From contig JANXOP010000054.1 of assembly GCA_025357755.1 (NCBI GenBank), positions 1-64,000 of the forward strand: 64,000 bases of DNA. The letters run 5' to 3'. The stretch comes from Kofleriaceae bacterium (GTDB taxonomy: Bacteria; Myxococcota_A; Polyangia; Haliangiales; Haliangiaceae). This document shows positions 23,263-33,274 of the stretch, piece by piece (within the stretch, counting starts at the first letter, position 1; each line of letters begins with the position of its first letter). The notes beneath the pieces were generated by a model that had not been told where the DNA came from, made no database searches, and saw only the letters and a program-made list of their open reading frames with translations. The translations under genes were made by a program, and so were the position numbers.

Positions 23263-25592
23263 TGCGCGCGTGCGGCTTGCTCGTACTCGCCGCGTGCACG
23301 GGTCCGCGGCTGCCTTCGTTTGGTGCGAGCGATGTGGGCACGGCGCCAGACGCGGCGACGGGATCGAATGCGGCCGACGAGGTCGCGGTGACCGCGGTCG
23401 TGAACAGCACGCGGTTCGTGGTGCGCGAGCACATGCTCGCCGCCGGCGAGATGCAGATCAGTGGCGAGCCGTTCGCCGAGGCGATGGGGCGCGACCTCGG
23501 CGGCTACAGCCGCGACCTCTTGCCGACCGATCTCTATACGGATCCCTCGCTCGGCTTCGCGTGGATCGATCTCGCGGGGTTCTCGACCGCGGTCGAATCG
23601 TACGAGTACTCGAAGCAGCCGATGAACTTCCTCGGCTTCGAATCGGGCGCCGGCACGTCGCTATCGCACAGCGCGCGCGGCGCGAACCTCGCAGTCTCGG
23701 TCCAGCACTTCGCGGCCGGCTCGAGCGCGCTCGGCAAGTGGGTGTTCCCCGCCGGTACGTATCCGCTCCACAATCCGGTCGGCAACACGAACCCCACCGG
23801 GACGGGAAAACCCGAGAACAACCCGCTCGGCTGGCCCGGCATCTGGCCGACCGTGCATCTGTTCCAGAGCTTCGATCCGAAGATCGCGCCGACGGCCGCC
23901 GTCGCGCAGCTGTGCTCGATCAGCTCGGACGACAGCCCTGCCGGCCTCGGCACGCGCGAGCTGTGTGGCGACTACGAGTGCGATGCGAGCGCGCTGCATC
24001 TCGTGGATCGCAGCGCGCAGGTCGATGCGACGATCGCTCCCGGGTCCGATGGCTTTGCGACGTGGAAGTACGGCCTCTGGGTCCTCAACTACCTCCAGGT
24101 CATGCACGACGATCAGGAGACCGCGATCGACACCGTGCCCGAGGCCGAGCTCGGGCTGGTCGGGACGCCGAGCTACGCGATCCGTCTCGGCTCGAGCGAC
24201 ATCGAGGGGTTTCAGGCGGCGATGTTCATCCTCGAGGTCGATGCCCGCGCCGATGATTGGCTCGCGCGGCTGACGACCAGCGACGGCATTACGCTCTCGG
24301 GCTTCGCGACGACCGCGGACGCGCTCGCGTATGACTACGCACGCCCGCTGCGCTGGTTCCCGGGCCAGATCGCGGTCACCGAGACCGCCGGCAGCGACGG
24401 CTTTCCCGTCCCCGCCTACGCGATCGGCTCGGCCGACAGCGAGCTACTCGACCTCGCCGGGCTCGCGCTCGGCTACAGCGAGTTCTTCGCGCTCACCGAT
24501 CGCGGCAACACCGATGTCGGTGGCAGCCAACCCGCGCGCGTGTACTTCGATGGCGATCCGTTCGCGAGCGATGATCAGCTCCCCGATGGCGAGGACACGC
24601 TGCACGATCGCGCACTCGCGATGATCCGCGTCGCGGTGATCGATATGGATCGCATGCACTCGGCTGGGGGCGTGCTCGTCGATCACGCGACCGCCGCGGG
24701 CCCCGGCGATGTGGCCTCGACGATCACGACCGCGTACACGCTGCTCGCGCTGCGCACGGTCAACCGCGCGCTCGGATCCCAGCTCGAGCTGTACTCGAAC
24801 AACACGCCGGATTCGGCCACCGCGGGTGCGCTCGACGCGATCGCGCTGAACTATCCGAGCAATCCCTCACTCGCGTTCAGTGCGCGCGTGCGCGCGCTGA
24901 TCCACGCCGAAGGCGACCTGCTCTACGACCACCTCACCGATGACACCGGTCGCGCCTACGCCGGCTGGAATACCTCGACGCAGGCCTTGATCGATCCGTC
25001 CGACACGCTCGATAGCCACACCGCCGCGATCCGTGGCCTGTTCGCGGCGTTCCTCGCGACCGGCGACACCAAGTATCGCACCCGTGCACGCGCGGTCTAC
25101 GCGCGGATGGAGGCCACGTTCTACGACGCCGATGCGCGGGTCTATCGTCAGGATCCGGCCGCCGATGTGATGGCCTACACCGTGATCTACACGCCACTCC
25201 GGTTCGCACTGTTGCAGAGCACGCTGCGGGACATGTACGAGCTCGTCGCGAACCAGCCCGGTGGCGAAGCGCTCGTGCCAATCCTCGAGGAACGCGTAGG
25301 CCGGCTCGACAAGCTCGTCTTGAATGGCTGGGACGATCGCGATCGCAACCAGCACGTCGATACGGTCGAGTGCGTGCGCTACGACCCGAACAGCTCGAAC
25401 GGCCACGGCGGGCTACAGATGGCCGAGCGGGCCTTGACCGGTGAGATCGGGCGCCAGACCGATGAAGGCGCACTCGGTCCCGAGAGCGCCGATCGCAACG
25501 CGAACTGCGTGCCCGAGGTCGACAACGCCGGTCTACCCGCGGCGCTCGCCGATGCGATCACGTTCACCGTGACTCGCACGCGCCGAAACTAG
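23262..25592 (+). CDS. Large hypothetical lipoprotein, possible alpha/alpha-barrel architecture
   Basis: ATG overlaps upstream stop (TGATG); LLVLAACTG lipobox; 776 aa with helical region (SHTAAIRGLFAAFLATGDTKYRTRARAVYARM). Confidence 0.75.
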   Translation: MRACGLLVLAACTGPRLPSFGASDVGTAPDAATGSNAADEVAVTAVVNSTRFVVREHMLAAGEMQISGEPFAEAMGRDLGGYSRDLLPTDLYTDPSLGFAWIDLAGFSTAVESYEYSKQPMNFLGFESGAGTSLSHSARGANLAVSVQHFAAGSSALGKWVFPAGTYPLHNPVGNTNPTGTGKPENNPLGWPGIWPTVHLFQSFDPKIAPTAAVAQLCSISSDDSPAGLGTRELCGDYECDASALHLVDRSAQVDATIAPGSDGFATWKYGLWVLNYLQVMHDDQETAIDTVPEAELGLVGTPSYAIRLGSSDIEGFQAAMFILEVDARADDWLARLTTSDGITLSGFATTADALAYDYARPLRWFPGQIAVTETAGSDGFPVPAYAIGSADSELLDLAGLALGYSEFFALTDRGNTDVGGSQPARVYFDGDPFASDDQLPDGEDTLHDRALAMIRVAVIDMDRMHSAGGVLVDHATAAGPGDVASTITTAYTLLALRTVNRALGSQLELYSNNTPDSATAGALDAIALNYPSNPSLAFSARVRALIHAEGDLLYDHLTDDTGRAYAGWNTSTQALIDPSDTLDSHTAAIRGLFAAFLATGDTKYRTRARAVYARMEATFYDADARVYRQDPAADVMAYTVIYTPLRFALLQSTLRDMYELVANQPGGEALVPILEERVGRLDKLVLNGWDDRDRNQHVDTVECVRYDPNSSNGHGGLQMAERALTGEIGRQTDEGALGPESADRNANCVPEVDNAGLPAALADAITFTVTRTRRN

Positions 25593-25725
25593 CCCGTGCT
25601 GCGGTCGATCGATGGTCTGGGTGATGCCACGCCGCACGCCACGTGCGATCGAAACACCTCGACGCCCCCCGTGGGACATCGAGCGCCTGATTGGTCGGCA
25701 AAGCGTGGATCGCGAGCGCGATCTG

Positions 25726-27096
25726 CTAGAGGTAGCCGATCGCGGTCTGCAGGCGATCGACGGCGATCAGCTCGAGCCCCGAACGATCGCTGATGCGCTT
25801 CGCGTTCTGTGCCGGCAAGATCGCGCGCTCGAAGCCGAGCCGCGCGGCCTCGGCGAGGCGCTGCTCGCACAGCGTGACCGCGCGGATCTCGCCGGCGAGC
25901 CCGACCTCGCCGAACATCACGGTGCGCGCATCGATCGCGCGCCCGCGGGCCGACGACGCGATCGCACACGCGATACCGAGATCGATTGCCGGTTCGGCGA
26001 GTCGGATGCCACCGGCGACGTTCACGAACACGTCCCGATCGAGTACGTCGCAGGCGGCGCGTTGCGCGAGTACGGCGAGGAGCAGGGCGACGCGATTGCT
26101 ATCGACGCCGGCCGCGGTGCGACGGCCGAACGTGGCGACGGCGGGCGCGACGAGCGCCTGGATCTCGACGAGGAGCGGCCGCGCGCCATCGGCAGACGCG
26201 ACGACGACCGATCCCGGTGCGCCGATCGCACGCTCGGCGAGCAGGTGTGCCGACGGGTTCGTGACCTCGGCCATCCCAGCGCCGACCATCTCGAACACGC
26301 CGATCTCCTGGGTCGACCCGAACCGGTTCTTGTGTGCGCGCAGGATCCGGTATGGCCCGCCATCGCCTTCGAGCTGGAGCACCGCATCGACGAGGTGCTC
26401 GAGGGTCTTGGGCCCCGCGAGTCCACCATCTTTGGTGACATGGCCGACGATCACGACCGGCGTGCCGGTGGTCTTCGCGAACTGGACGAGCCGGCTCGCG
26501 CACTCGCGGACCTGCGCGAGCGAGCCCGGGATCGAATCGAGGGCGGGGGTGTACACGGTCTGGATCGAATCGACCGCGAGCACGGCCGGGCGCGCCGCGA
26601 TCGCGTGCGCGAGGATCTTCTCGACATCGGTCTCGGCGACGATCGAGATCGCATCGCGCGCGGCGCCGACGCGACGCGCGCGCATCGCGGTCTGCGCGAC
26701 GGATTCCTCGCCGGTCGCGTAGAGCACGGTGCCCGAGGCGCACAACCCGGCGAGCGCCTGGATGAGCAGCGTCGATTTGCCGACGCCCGGATCACCACCG
26801 AGCAGCACCGCGGAGCCGGCGACGAGACCTCCGCCGAGCACGCGATCGAGCTCGCCGATGCCCGCGACCAGGCGCGTGCCATGGATCTCGACGACGCTCG
26901 TGATCGATTGCGGTCCTTCGCCGACGGCGACGCCGCTCGAGCTCGGCCGCGGCATCGCGACCTCGGCGAACTGCTCGACGAGCGAATTCCACTCCTGGCA
27001 GGCCGGACAGCGACCGAGCCACTTGGTCTCTTCGTGGCCGCACTGCTGGCAGACGTGGACGCTCTTCGGCGCCTTCATCGCCCTGATCTTGGCCAT
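25726..27096 (-). CDS. radA: DNA repair protein RadA
   Basis: CQQCGHEETKWLGRCPAC zinc motif, GGDPGVGKSTLLIQ Walker A, KNRFGSTQEIGVFEM. Confidence 0.97.
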   Translation of the reverse strand: MAKIRAMKAPKSVHVCQQCGHEETKWLGRCPACQEWNSLVEQFAEVAMPRPSSSGVAVGEGPQSITSVVEIHGTRLVAGIGELDRVLGGGLVAGSAVLLGGDPGVGKSTLLIQALAGLCASGTVLYATGEESVAQTAMRARRVGAARDAISIVAETDVEKILAHAIAARPAVLAVDSIQTVYTPALDSIPGSLAQVRECASRLVQFAKTTGTPVVIVGHVTKDGGLAGPKTLEHLVDAVLQLEGDGGPYRILRAHKNRFGSTQEIGVFEMVGAGMAEVTNPSAHLLAERAIGAPGSVVVASADGARPLLVEIQALVAPAVATFGRRTAAGVDSNRVALLLAVLAQRAACDVLDRDVFVNVAGGIRLAEPAIDLGIACAIASSARGRAIDARTVMFGEVGLAGEIRAVTLCEQRLAEAARLGFERAILPAQNAKRISDRSGLELIAVDRLQTAIGYL

Positions 27097-27125
27097 GGCG
27101 GGTTCATACCAGCCTGATCTGACGT

Positions 27126-27875
27126 TCAGCTAAGGCGCTTACGCAGCGAGTCTTGCTTCTGCTGCAGCTTCTCGGCGAGGTCGGTCTTGCCGAGCTCCTG
27201 CGCGCGGACCGCGCCGATACCCAGCCACTTGAGCGCGCGGCTGACGCTGCCCGCGGCGAGGAACGCGCGGCTCGCCGAGAGCGCGACCGCGACATCGCCA
27301 TGATCCTCTTCGTGGCGGCGTTCGAACATCGCCTCGGCGCGATCGAGCAGGCCCGCGCTCACGTACATGTCCGCGAGGCCATCGCGCATCGCACCGATCC
27401 GGGGCGCGCCGTGCGGCATCGTGGCGAGCGACGCGGTGTACGCATCGGTGAACTCCTCGTAGATCTTGATCGTGGTCTCGGGAGCGCCCGGCGACAGCGA
27501 GACCAGGAGCTCGAGGAACGGCGCGTAGAACACGTAGTTGTCGATCGGACAGCGAAGGACGCCGATCACCTCCTCGCGCCCGAGTGCCTCGCCCTCGTGC
27601 GCCGCGGCCGCGATCGTCGCGGCCTCGATCGCATTGCCCGAGCCACCGAAGCGCTCGCGCGCCGCGACCAGCCCATGCTCGCGGACGACCTCCGAGACGC
27701 GCTCGGCTCGTGCGACATGCTCCGTGATCCCGGGCCAATCGAGCAGCTGGGGCTCGGTCGGTGCGGCCGGCGCCACGAACGCCGGGGTGAAGTGGCTCTC
27801 GTACGTCGCCCCGTTCGCAGTGAGTGCCGCGCGAGCCGCGGCGATCTCCTCGGGGGAGAGCCAGCTGATCCTCAT
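27126..27875 (-). CDS. Hypothetical helical/TPR-like protein
   Basis: 249 aa ORF consistent with local coding strand and downstream of another minus-strand gene. Confidence 0.55.
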   Translation of the reverse strand: MRISWLSPEEIAAARAALTANGATYESHFTPAFVAPAAPTEPQLLDWPGITEHVARAERVSEVVREHGLVAARERFGGSGNAIEAATIAAAAHEGEALGREEVIGVLRCPIDNYVFYAPFLELLVSLSPGAPETTIKIYEEFTDAYTASLATMPHGAPRIGAMRDGLADMYVSAGLLDRAEAMFERRHEEDHGDVAVALSASRAFLAAGSVSRALKWLGIGAVRAQELGKTDLAEKLQQKQDSLRKRLS

Positions 27876-27898
27876 GGAGGTCAGCGTACCACGCAGCG

Positions 27899-28804
27899 CT
27901 ACTTCTTCTTCGGCGGAGTCTTCGCGGGCGGCTTCTTGCTATCGGCGCCACCACAGTTCGCAGTGCCCATCGCCGCGCACTCGTCGGTAACCCGCTTCAC
28001 GCCATCGGCCGCCGACGAGTCGCCCTTCTTGAGCTTCAAGTAGTGCGAGAACGCATCGGCCGATTTCGCGTTGTCGTGGTTCTCCTTGTACATGTAGCCG
28101 AGATCGAACCAGCCGTCGGCGTTCGCGGGATCGAGCTCGGTCGCACGCTCGTACTGGGGAATCGCCTTGTCGATGTCCTGCTTGCGGCGATACGCGACCG
28201 CGAGATCGAAGTGGTACTGCGCGTCGTTGTCGTTGAGAGCGACCGCGGCCGAGAGCGCCTTGATCGCATCGTCATCGCGCTTCGCGAACCGATACGCGAC
28301 GCCGAGGTTGTGCTGCCAGTCGGCGTTGTCGGGCTTGAGCTTGACCGCCATCTCGAGGTTGAGGATCGCGTTCGGGTAATCGTTCTTCTTGCGCTGGACC
28401 GTGCCGAGCCACGCACGAATCTCCGCGTCTTTCGGGTTCAGCTTGCACGCGGTCTGCAAGGCGGTGAGCGCCTGGTCCCACTTCTCGGCCTTCGCGTAGG
28501 CGGTTCCGAGGTTCGTCCACAGCACGGGGTCCTTCGTGATGAGCGCGGTCGCGTGCTCGTAGGCATCGATCGTCTTCGGCAGATCCTTCTTCTGCCGGTA
28601 CATCGCGCCGAGCGATGCCCACGCCATGCCGTGCTTCGGGTTGGTGGCGACGGCTTCTTCCATCGACTTGATGGCCTGGTCGGGCTTGTTCTCGGCCTTG
28701 TAGGCGAGGCCCTCCTTGTAGGAGGCATCGGCATCCTTGTCGGCGAAGGCAGGAGCCGAGACCGCCAGCCCGAGGGCCAGCACCAATCGAGTAAGCGCGC
28801 GCAT
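27899..28804 (-). CDS. Secreted TPR repeat protein
   Basis: Signal peptide MRALTRLVLALGLAVSAPAFA; repeated 34-aa TPR units. Confidence 0.88.
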   Translation of the reverse strand: MRALTRLVLALGLAVSAPAFADKDADASYKEGLAYKAENKPDQAIKSMEEAVATNPKHGMAWASLGAMYRQKKDLPKTIDAYEHATALITKDPVLWTNLGTAYAKAEKWDQALTALQTACKLNPKDAEIRAWLGTVQRKKNDYPNAILNLEMAVKLKPDNADWQHNLGVAYRFAKRDDDAIKALSAAVALNDNDAQYHFDLAVAYRRKQDIDKAIPQYERATELDPANADGWFDLGYMYKENHDNAKSADAFSHYLKLKKGDSSAADGVKRVTDECAAMGTANCGGADSKKPPAKTPPKKK

Positions 28805-28827
28805 GGCGCTGATCGTATCAGCGTTGG

Positions 28828-29844
28828 CTACGCTTCGCCCACTTGTGCCTCTAGCGCCTCCCCTTCCGCCACATCCCGCGAAAGATCCTGGAGTTGCGAC
28901 CCCAGCTCCAGCGCGCGCTGGCTGGAGCTCACACCGACGGCGAGCTGGAACTTCTCGAGCGCGGCGAGGTGGTTGTGAAGCCGCGCGACCAGGCGCTCGC
29001 GGTGCTGACGGATGCGGTCGCGATACGTCCGCTGATCCGAGAGCGCGGCGCGTGCCGAGGTGTACTGGGTCTTCACCTCGGTGTCGGTGGCCTCCGCGAT
29101 CCGGCGATCGAGGTCTTCCATCCGGCGACCGAGATCCTCATCGCCGCTGTTCGGCGTGCCGTTGAGTTGGCTCTCCGCGCTGGTCGCTGCGACCTCGAGC
29201 GTCTTGACGACCGCCTCGCGCACGAGGCTCGCACTCGGATCGGTCTCCGCGAGCTTCGTCTTGATCTCGTTCCAGATCGCGACGGTGCGCGTGCACAGGC
29301 CGCGGACCTCGCTATCGAGCGTGGCCGGCAACAGCGCGATCGCGCGCTTCACCGGATCGATCTCGAACGAGAGGTGACGCGGCAACATCGCGATCACGCC
29401 GACGATGCCCATCGCTGCGCTCGACGCCGCGGCCGTGACCCACGGCGCCCACGTCGCGGTCGCGCGCGCGTGATCGAAGCGCAGCGCGGTCCACATCGCG
29501 AGCAACGTCACCGTCGCACCGAGCAGCGTGATCGCGAGGCCTCGTAGCCCGCGGCCGCCGATCGTACCGAGGGCGAGGATCCCCGCGCACAGCGCGAGTG
29601 CGGGCGAGCTGGTCGCCATGAAGAGGAGCGGCACGCTCGCGAGTGCAGCCGCGCCGAGGCGCACGATCGGCTTGCCGTAGCCGAGCGACGCACCGATCGC
29701 GATCCCGAACAGCCCACCAAGTACCGGTACCACCGGCGAGCTCGGCATCACACCGTGGAGCGCGATGCCGAGCGCCGCAGAGCTCGCGGTCATGCCGAGA
29801 GCAGCTCGATGAAACGAGGCGTGATCGCTAAACCGAATATCCAT
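28828..29844 (-). CDS. Hypothetical membrane protein with C-terminal coiled coil
   Basis: Several N-terminal hydrophobic helices followed by charged helical tail. Confidence 0.6.
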   Translation of the reverse strand: MDIRFSDHASFHRAALGMTASSAALGIALHGVMPSSPVVPVLGGLFGIAIGASLGYGKPIVRLGAAALASVPLLFMATSSPALALCAGILALGTIGGRGLRGLAITLLGATVTLLAMWTALRFDHARATATWAPWVTAAASSAAMGIVGVIAMLPRHLSFEIDPVKRAIALLPATLDSEVRGLCTRTVAIWNEIKTKLAETDPSASLVREAVVKTLEVAATSAESQLNGTPNSGDEDLGRRMEDLDRRIAEATDTEVKTQYTSARAALSDQRTYRDRIRQHRERLVARLHNHLAALEKFQLAVGVSSSQRALELGSQLQDLSRDVAEGEALEAQVGEA

Positions 29845-29896
29845 GAGCGGTTAAACGGCCGAGTAGGCGATTTCGGTCTGACCGCCGAAATACAAC

Positions 29897-29924
29897 AAGG
29901 CCCCGTGATCACGGGGCCTTTTTC
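29897..29924 (+). terminator. Strong intrinsic terminator hairpin
   Basis: Perfect 24-bp palindrome AAGGCCCCGTGATCACGGGGCCTT followed by TTT on + strand; may act bidirectionally. Confidence 0.8.
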
Positions 29925-29944
29925 GATCCAAAGGATCGGTCCGC

Positions 29945-32900
29945 TTAGAACGTCAGGCGGACGCCGAACCGGAAGCTACGCGGCGCCTGGAAGTACGCCG
30001 TCGTGTGCCCGAAGTTCGGGTTGAGTACGGGGGTGTGAGCGCCCTCGGCAGAGGTATCGACGTTGAGCGCCTTCACGTGCTTGAGGTCGTTCAGGTCTCC
30101 GCCGACGATCGGACGGACCGCGTCGTTCGTGTAGTCCTCATCCACGGTGGCCTCCTGCTGAGCATCGGTGATGTTGAATACATCGCCGAAGATCTCGAGG
30201 GTCTTCGTCTTGTCGAGACGACGACCATAGCTCAGGTGGAAGTCGGCCTGGCCAGTGGTCGGCGAGCGTGCAGCCGAACCGCGCGGGAGGATGTAGCTCT
30301 CGCCCGGGCCGTACGCAGCGTCGTTACCGAGCACGTTGTGCGCGATCCCCGACTGCGCACGGAGGCTGGTGCCCACCGTGACAAGCCCTGCCGCCTTGAG
30401 GTCGAAGCGGTAGAAACCGTCGATCTTCACGTTGTGCGGGCGGTCGAGGCCGAGCGCGCCGTAGCGGTTGGCAAGCAGCGCCGGGAGATCAAACTGCGAC
30501 GTGATGTTCGGGTCGAGCTGGCCGGTTTCCGTCGAGAACAGACCCGGGAAGTTACCCTGCTCCTTCGCGTAGGTGTACGACGCGAGGATCAGCGAGTTCT
30601 TCGTCGGGCGCTGCGTCAGGTTCAGGGTGACCGAGTCGTAGTTGCGCGACGGCTTGTCGTACAGCTTCACGCGGTACATGCCCTGGGCGCGCGCAGCGTC
30701 GAGGTTGCCCTGCGCGACCGTGTTCGCGTCGGTCGACATCTGCTCGGTTTTCGCCTTCGCGAGGAGCTTGTTCGCTTCGTCGTCGAAGTTCTCCGATGGG
30801 TTCGTGATGCCGTAGTCACCGTTCGCGAGGAAGATGTCCTCCACGACGACCGGCAGCGTGCGGTGCGTGTAGGTGATCCCGAGCTTGGTATCCGGGAGGA
30901 CCTCGTACTCCGCGCCGATGATGAGCTCCTGCGAGTACTGACCCTGCATACCCGGAGTCACGTACTCGACGCCACTGCCCGCGATCTGGACCTGCGTGAA
31001 GTCTGTACAGTTCCTGAGCAGCTGACCGGGCTGCTGGCCGGCCAGGTGGTTGACGTTGCAGTTCGGATCGTAGCCCGCGGCACCCGGCTGGAGGTGCTTC
31101 GAGTTGAGGTTTGCGATGTTGTCGATCTCACCGCCGAGCGACCGGATGTTGAGATCCATCGGGATGTTCTCGTAGAACCGGCCCCAGTGAGCAAAGATCT
31201 TCGACTTACCTTCCTGGGTCGGATCCCACACGAAGCCGATGCGCGGCGCCCAGTTGTTGAGCGTGAAGCCGGTGCTACCGACCGTCTCGCCCTCGGGAGT
31301 GATCGACCCCTGAATCTGGCTCGGGATGCCCGCGCTCTGGTGCTCGAAGCGGACGCCGGCGTTGAGCGTGAAGTTCGGGACGATCTGCCAGGAGTCCTGC
31401 AGGTAGGCGCCCAGCGAGCCGTCGCTCGCATTGCGCGCGAGGGTCGGACTCTGCGCGCAGAGCGAGCGGCCATTCGAGCAGATCGTCTGACCCTGCGTGA
31501 GCGCGACCGTGCTGGGGTTCGCGATCTCGTCGGGCGTGAGGTTACGCACGATGTTGTAGAAGTTGTTCAAGCGCCACGTGCCCGCCGTCGAGCGGCGGAA
31601 CGAGCCGAAGCCACCCGAGTACGTCTGAGTCGTGTCGTAGGTCGAACCCTCGTAGTCGATGCCGCCCTTGAACACGTGGTAGCCCGCGAGCTTCACGCGC
31701 TGGGTGATCGACAACGACCCCGTGAGACGATCGTTCGTACGGTTCTCGAGGAGGCCGAGGCCGGACTCCTGGTAGAGGTTGACCGGGCAGTTGACGATCT
31801 TCGGATAGGGGTCGCCAGCAACGTTGTCGGCACACTTCGACGCGACCGCCGCACCTTCGACATCCGAGAAGTCGGCGAGCGAGCGCGAGTAGTTGTAGTA
31901 GACTAGGTCCTGGTTGCCGACCGGCGTACCCGAGGTCGTGTTTTGGGTCGCGTGGTGATATCCGACGATCGCGTCGAACTCGGTCTTGCCGCCGTTGAGC
32001 TTCGAGGTCCACTTCGCCGACACGTCCTCCGCACCGCTATCGGTGTGGAGCAGGTTGTCGTTCAGCGCAGACGTCGTGTTCGCCGACGCGGCACCGGTGT
32101 ACGGACGGTCCGCATTCCGCGGGTTACCGAACGCGCTAATCTGGAACTGGTTGTTCTGATCGATCGCGCCGTTGATCTTCGCCGTGAAGTAGTAGGTCTT
32201 CGACGAGCCGTTGGTGACCGAGCGCGAGACTTCTTGATGCTTCGTGAAGCCGGTGACCGGATCGACATCGGGAACGCCGTCTTGGTTCTCGTCGACCTGG
32301 CTCTGGACGATACGAGTGTTCGACGAGTTGGTCACCGAGGGGTCGAACCCTACGTGGAACCACAGCTTGTCCTTGATGATCGGACCGCCGACCTCTGCGC
32401 CGACATCCCAGATGTTGCCGTTGTTGAACTGGTTATTGATCGAGCCACCCGCGGTCTCGACCGTCTTGGCCTGCGAGGTGAACGAGCTCGGGCTGAAGTT
32501 GCCGAACACCGAGCCGTGGAACTCGTTCGAGCCCGACTTGGTGACGACGTTTACGATGCCGCCGGTCGCGCGGCCGTACTCGGCGTTGTAACCGCCGGTG
32601 ATGACCTCGGTCTCGTTGATGAACTCGTTCGGCAAGTTCGACGACAGCTGGCCGTAGGCCGTATCCGTCGTGTTGATGCCTTCGACGACGTACGTATTCT
32701 CGACCGACGTAGCGCCGCCAAACGAGATGCCGTACTGGTCGCCCTGCGAACCGGCCGCGGCGCCCATCGTGGCGCCGAACGTACGGCCCGTCGGCACGTT
32801 GTTCGTATAGTCCGACGTCAGCGTCATGCCGGTCTTCGTCGATCCCTGATCGACGATCGGCGCGGTGCCCTTGATCTCGATGACTTCGCCCTTGGGCTTG

Positions 32901-33262
32901 CCCGCATTCGTGACCGAGTTAACCGAGATGTTGATGACGACTTCTTTGCCGACCTGCACGAGGACGTTGCCGCGCGAGTAGGTGGCGTCGTTGTAATAGA
33001 CCGTCAGGGTATACATACCCGGCGGCAGCGACGTGACGAAGTACTGACCTGTCTCGTCGGTGATGACGACCTGCTCGCCCTGGAGGGCGGGCGACGTCGC
33101 GACAACCGTCGCACCAACGGCAGGCTCTTTCGCACCGGTGTCGCGCACGACACCGCGAAGCTGGCCGGCCTGGCTCGCTTGAGCGAACGCAGTCTCGGTC
33201 TTGATGAGTGCCACTCCGCCAAAGGCGAGGGCAGCCGCCATGAATGTTGATAGCTTTTTCAT
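29945..33262 (-). CDS. TonB-dependent receptor with carboxypeptidase-regulatory-like N-terminal domain (Oar-like)
   Basis: LRGVVRDTGAKEPAVGATVVATSPALQGEQVVITDETGQYFVTSLPPGMYTLTV, TGGIVNVVTKSGSNEFHGSVFGNF plug, C-terminal FRFGVRLTF. Confidence 0.93.
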   Translation of the reverse strand: MKKLSTFMAAALAFGGVALIKTETAFAQASQAGQLRGVVRDTGAKEPAVGATVVATSPALQGEQVVITDETGQYFVTSLPPGMYTLTVYYNDATYSRGNVLVQVGKEVVINISVNSVTNAGKPKGEVIEIKGTAPIVDQGSTKTGMTLTSDYTNNVPTGRTFGATMGAAAGSQGDQYGISFGGATSVENTYVVEGINTTDTAYGQLSSNLPNEFINETEVITGGYNAEYGRATGGIVNVVTKSGSNEFHGSVFGNFSPSSFTSQAKTVETAGGSINNQFNNGNIWDVGAEVGGPIIKDKLWFHVGFDPSVTNSSNTRIVQSQVDENQDGVPDVDPVTGFTKHQEVSRSVTNGSSKTYYFTAKINGAIDQNNQFQISAFGNPRNADRPYTGAASANTTSALNDNLLHTDSGAEDVSAKWTSKLNGGKTEFDAIVGYHHATQNTTSGTPVGNQDLVYYNYSRSLADFSDVEGAAVASKCADNVAGDPYPKIVNCPVNLYQESGLGLLENRTNDRLTGSLSITQRVKLAGYHVFKGGIDYEGSTYDTTQTYSGGFGSFRRSTAGTWRLNNFYNIVRNLTPDEIANPSTVALTQGQTICSNGRSLCAQSPTLARNASDGSLGAYLQDSWQIVPNFTLNAGVRFEHQSAGIPSQIQGSITPEGETVGSTGFTLNNWAPRIGFVWDPTQEGKSKIFAHWGRFYENIPMDLNIRSLGGEIDNIANLNSKHLQPGAAGYDPNCNVNHLAGQQPGQLLRNCTDFTQVQIAGSGVEYVTPGMQGQYSQELIIGAEYEVLPDTKLGITYTHRTLPVVVEDIFLANGDYGITNPSENFDDEANKLLAKAKTEQMSTDANTVAQGNLDAARAQGMYRVKLYDKPSRNYDSVTLNLTQRPTKNSLILASYTYAKEQGNFPGLFSTETGQLDPNITSQFDLPALLANRYGALGLDRPHNVKIDGFYRFDLKAAGLVTVGTSLRAQSGIAHNVLGNDAAYGPGESYILPRGSAARSPTTGQADFHLSYGRRLDKTKTLEIFGDVFNITDAQQEATVDEDYTNDAVRPIVGGDLNDLKHVKALNVDTSAEGAHTPVLNPNFGHTTAYFQAPRSFRFGVRLTF

Positions 33263-33274
33263 GGGTATCCCTTC

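Noticed and set aside
30005-31906. 633-aa plus-strand ORF
   Set aside because: Antisense shadow of the TonB-dependent receptor.
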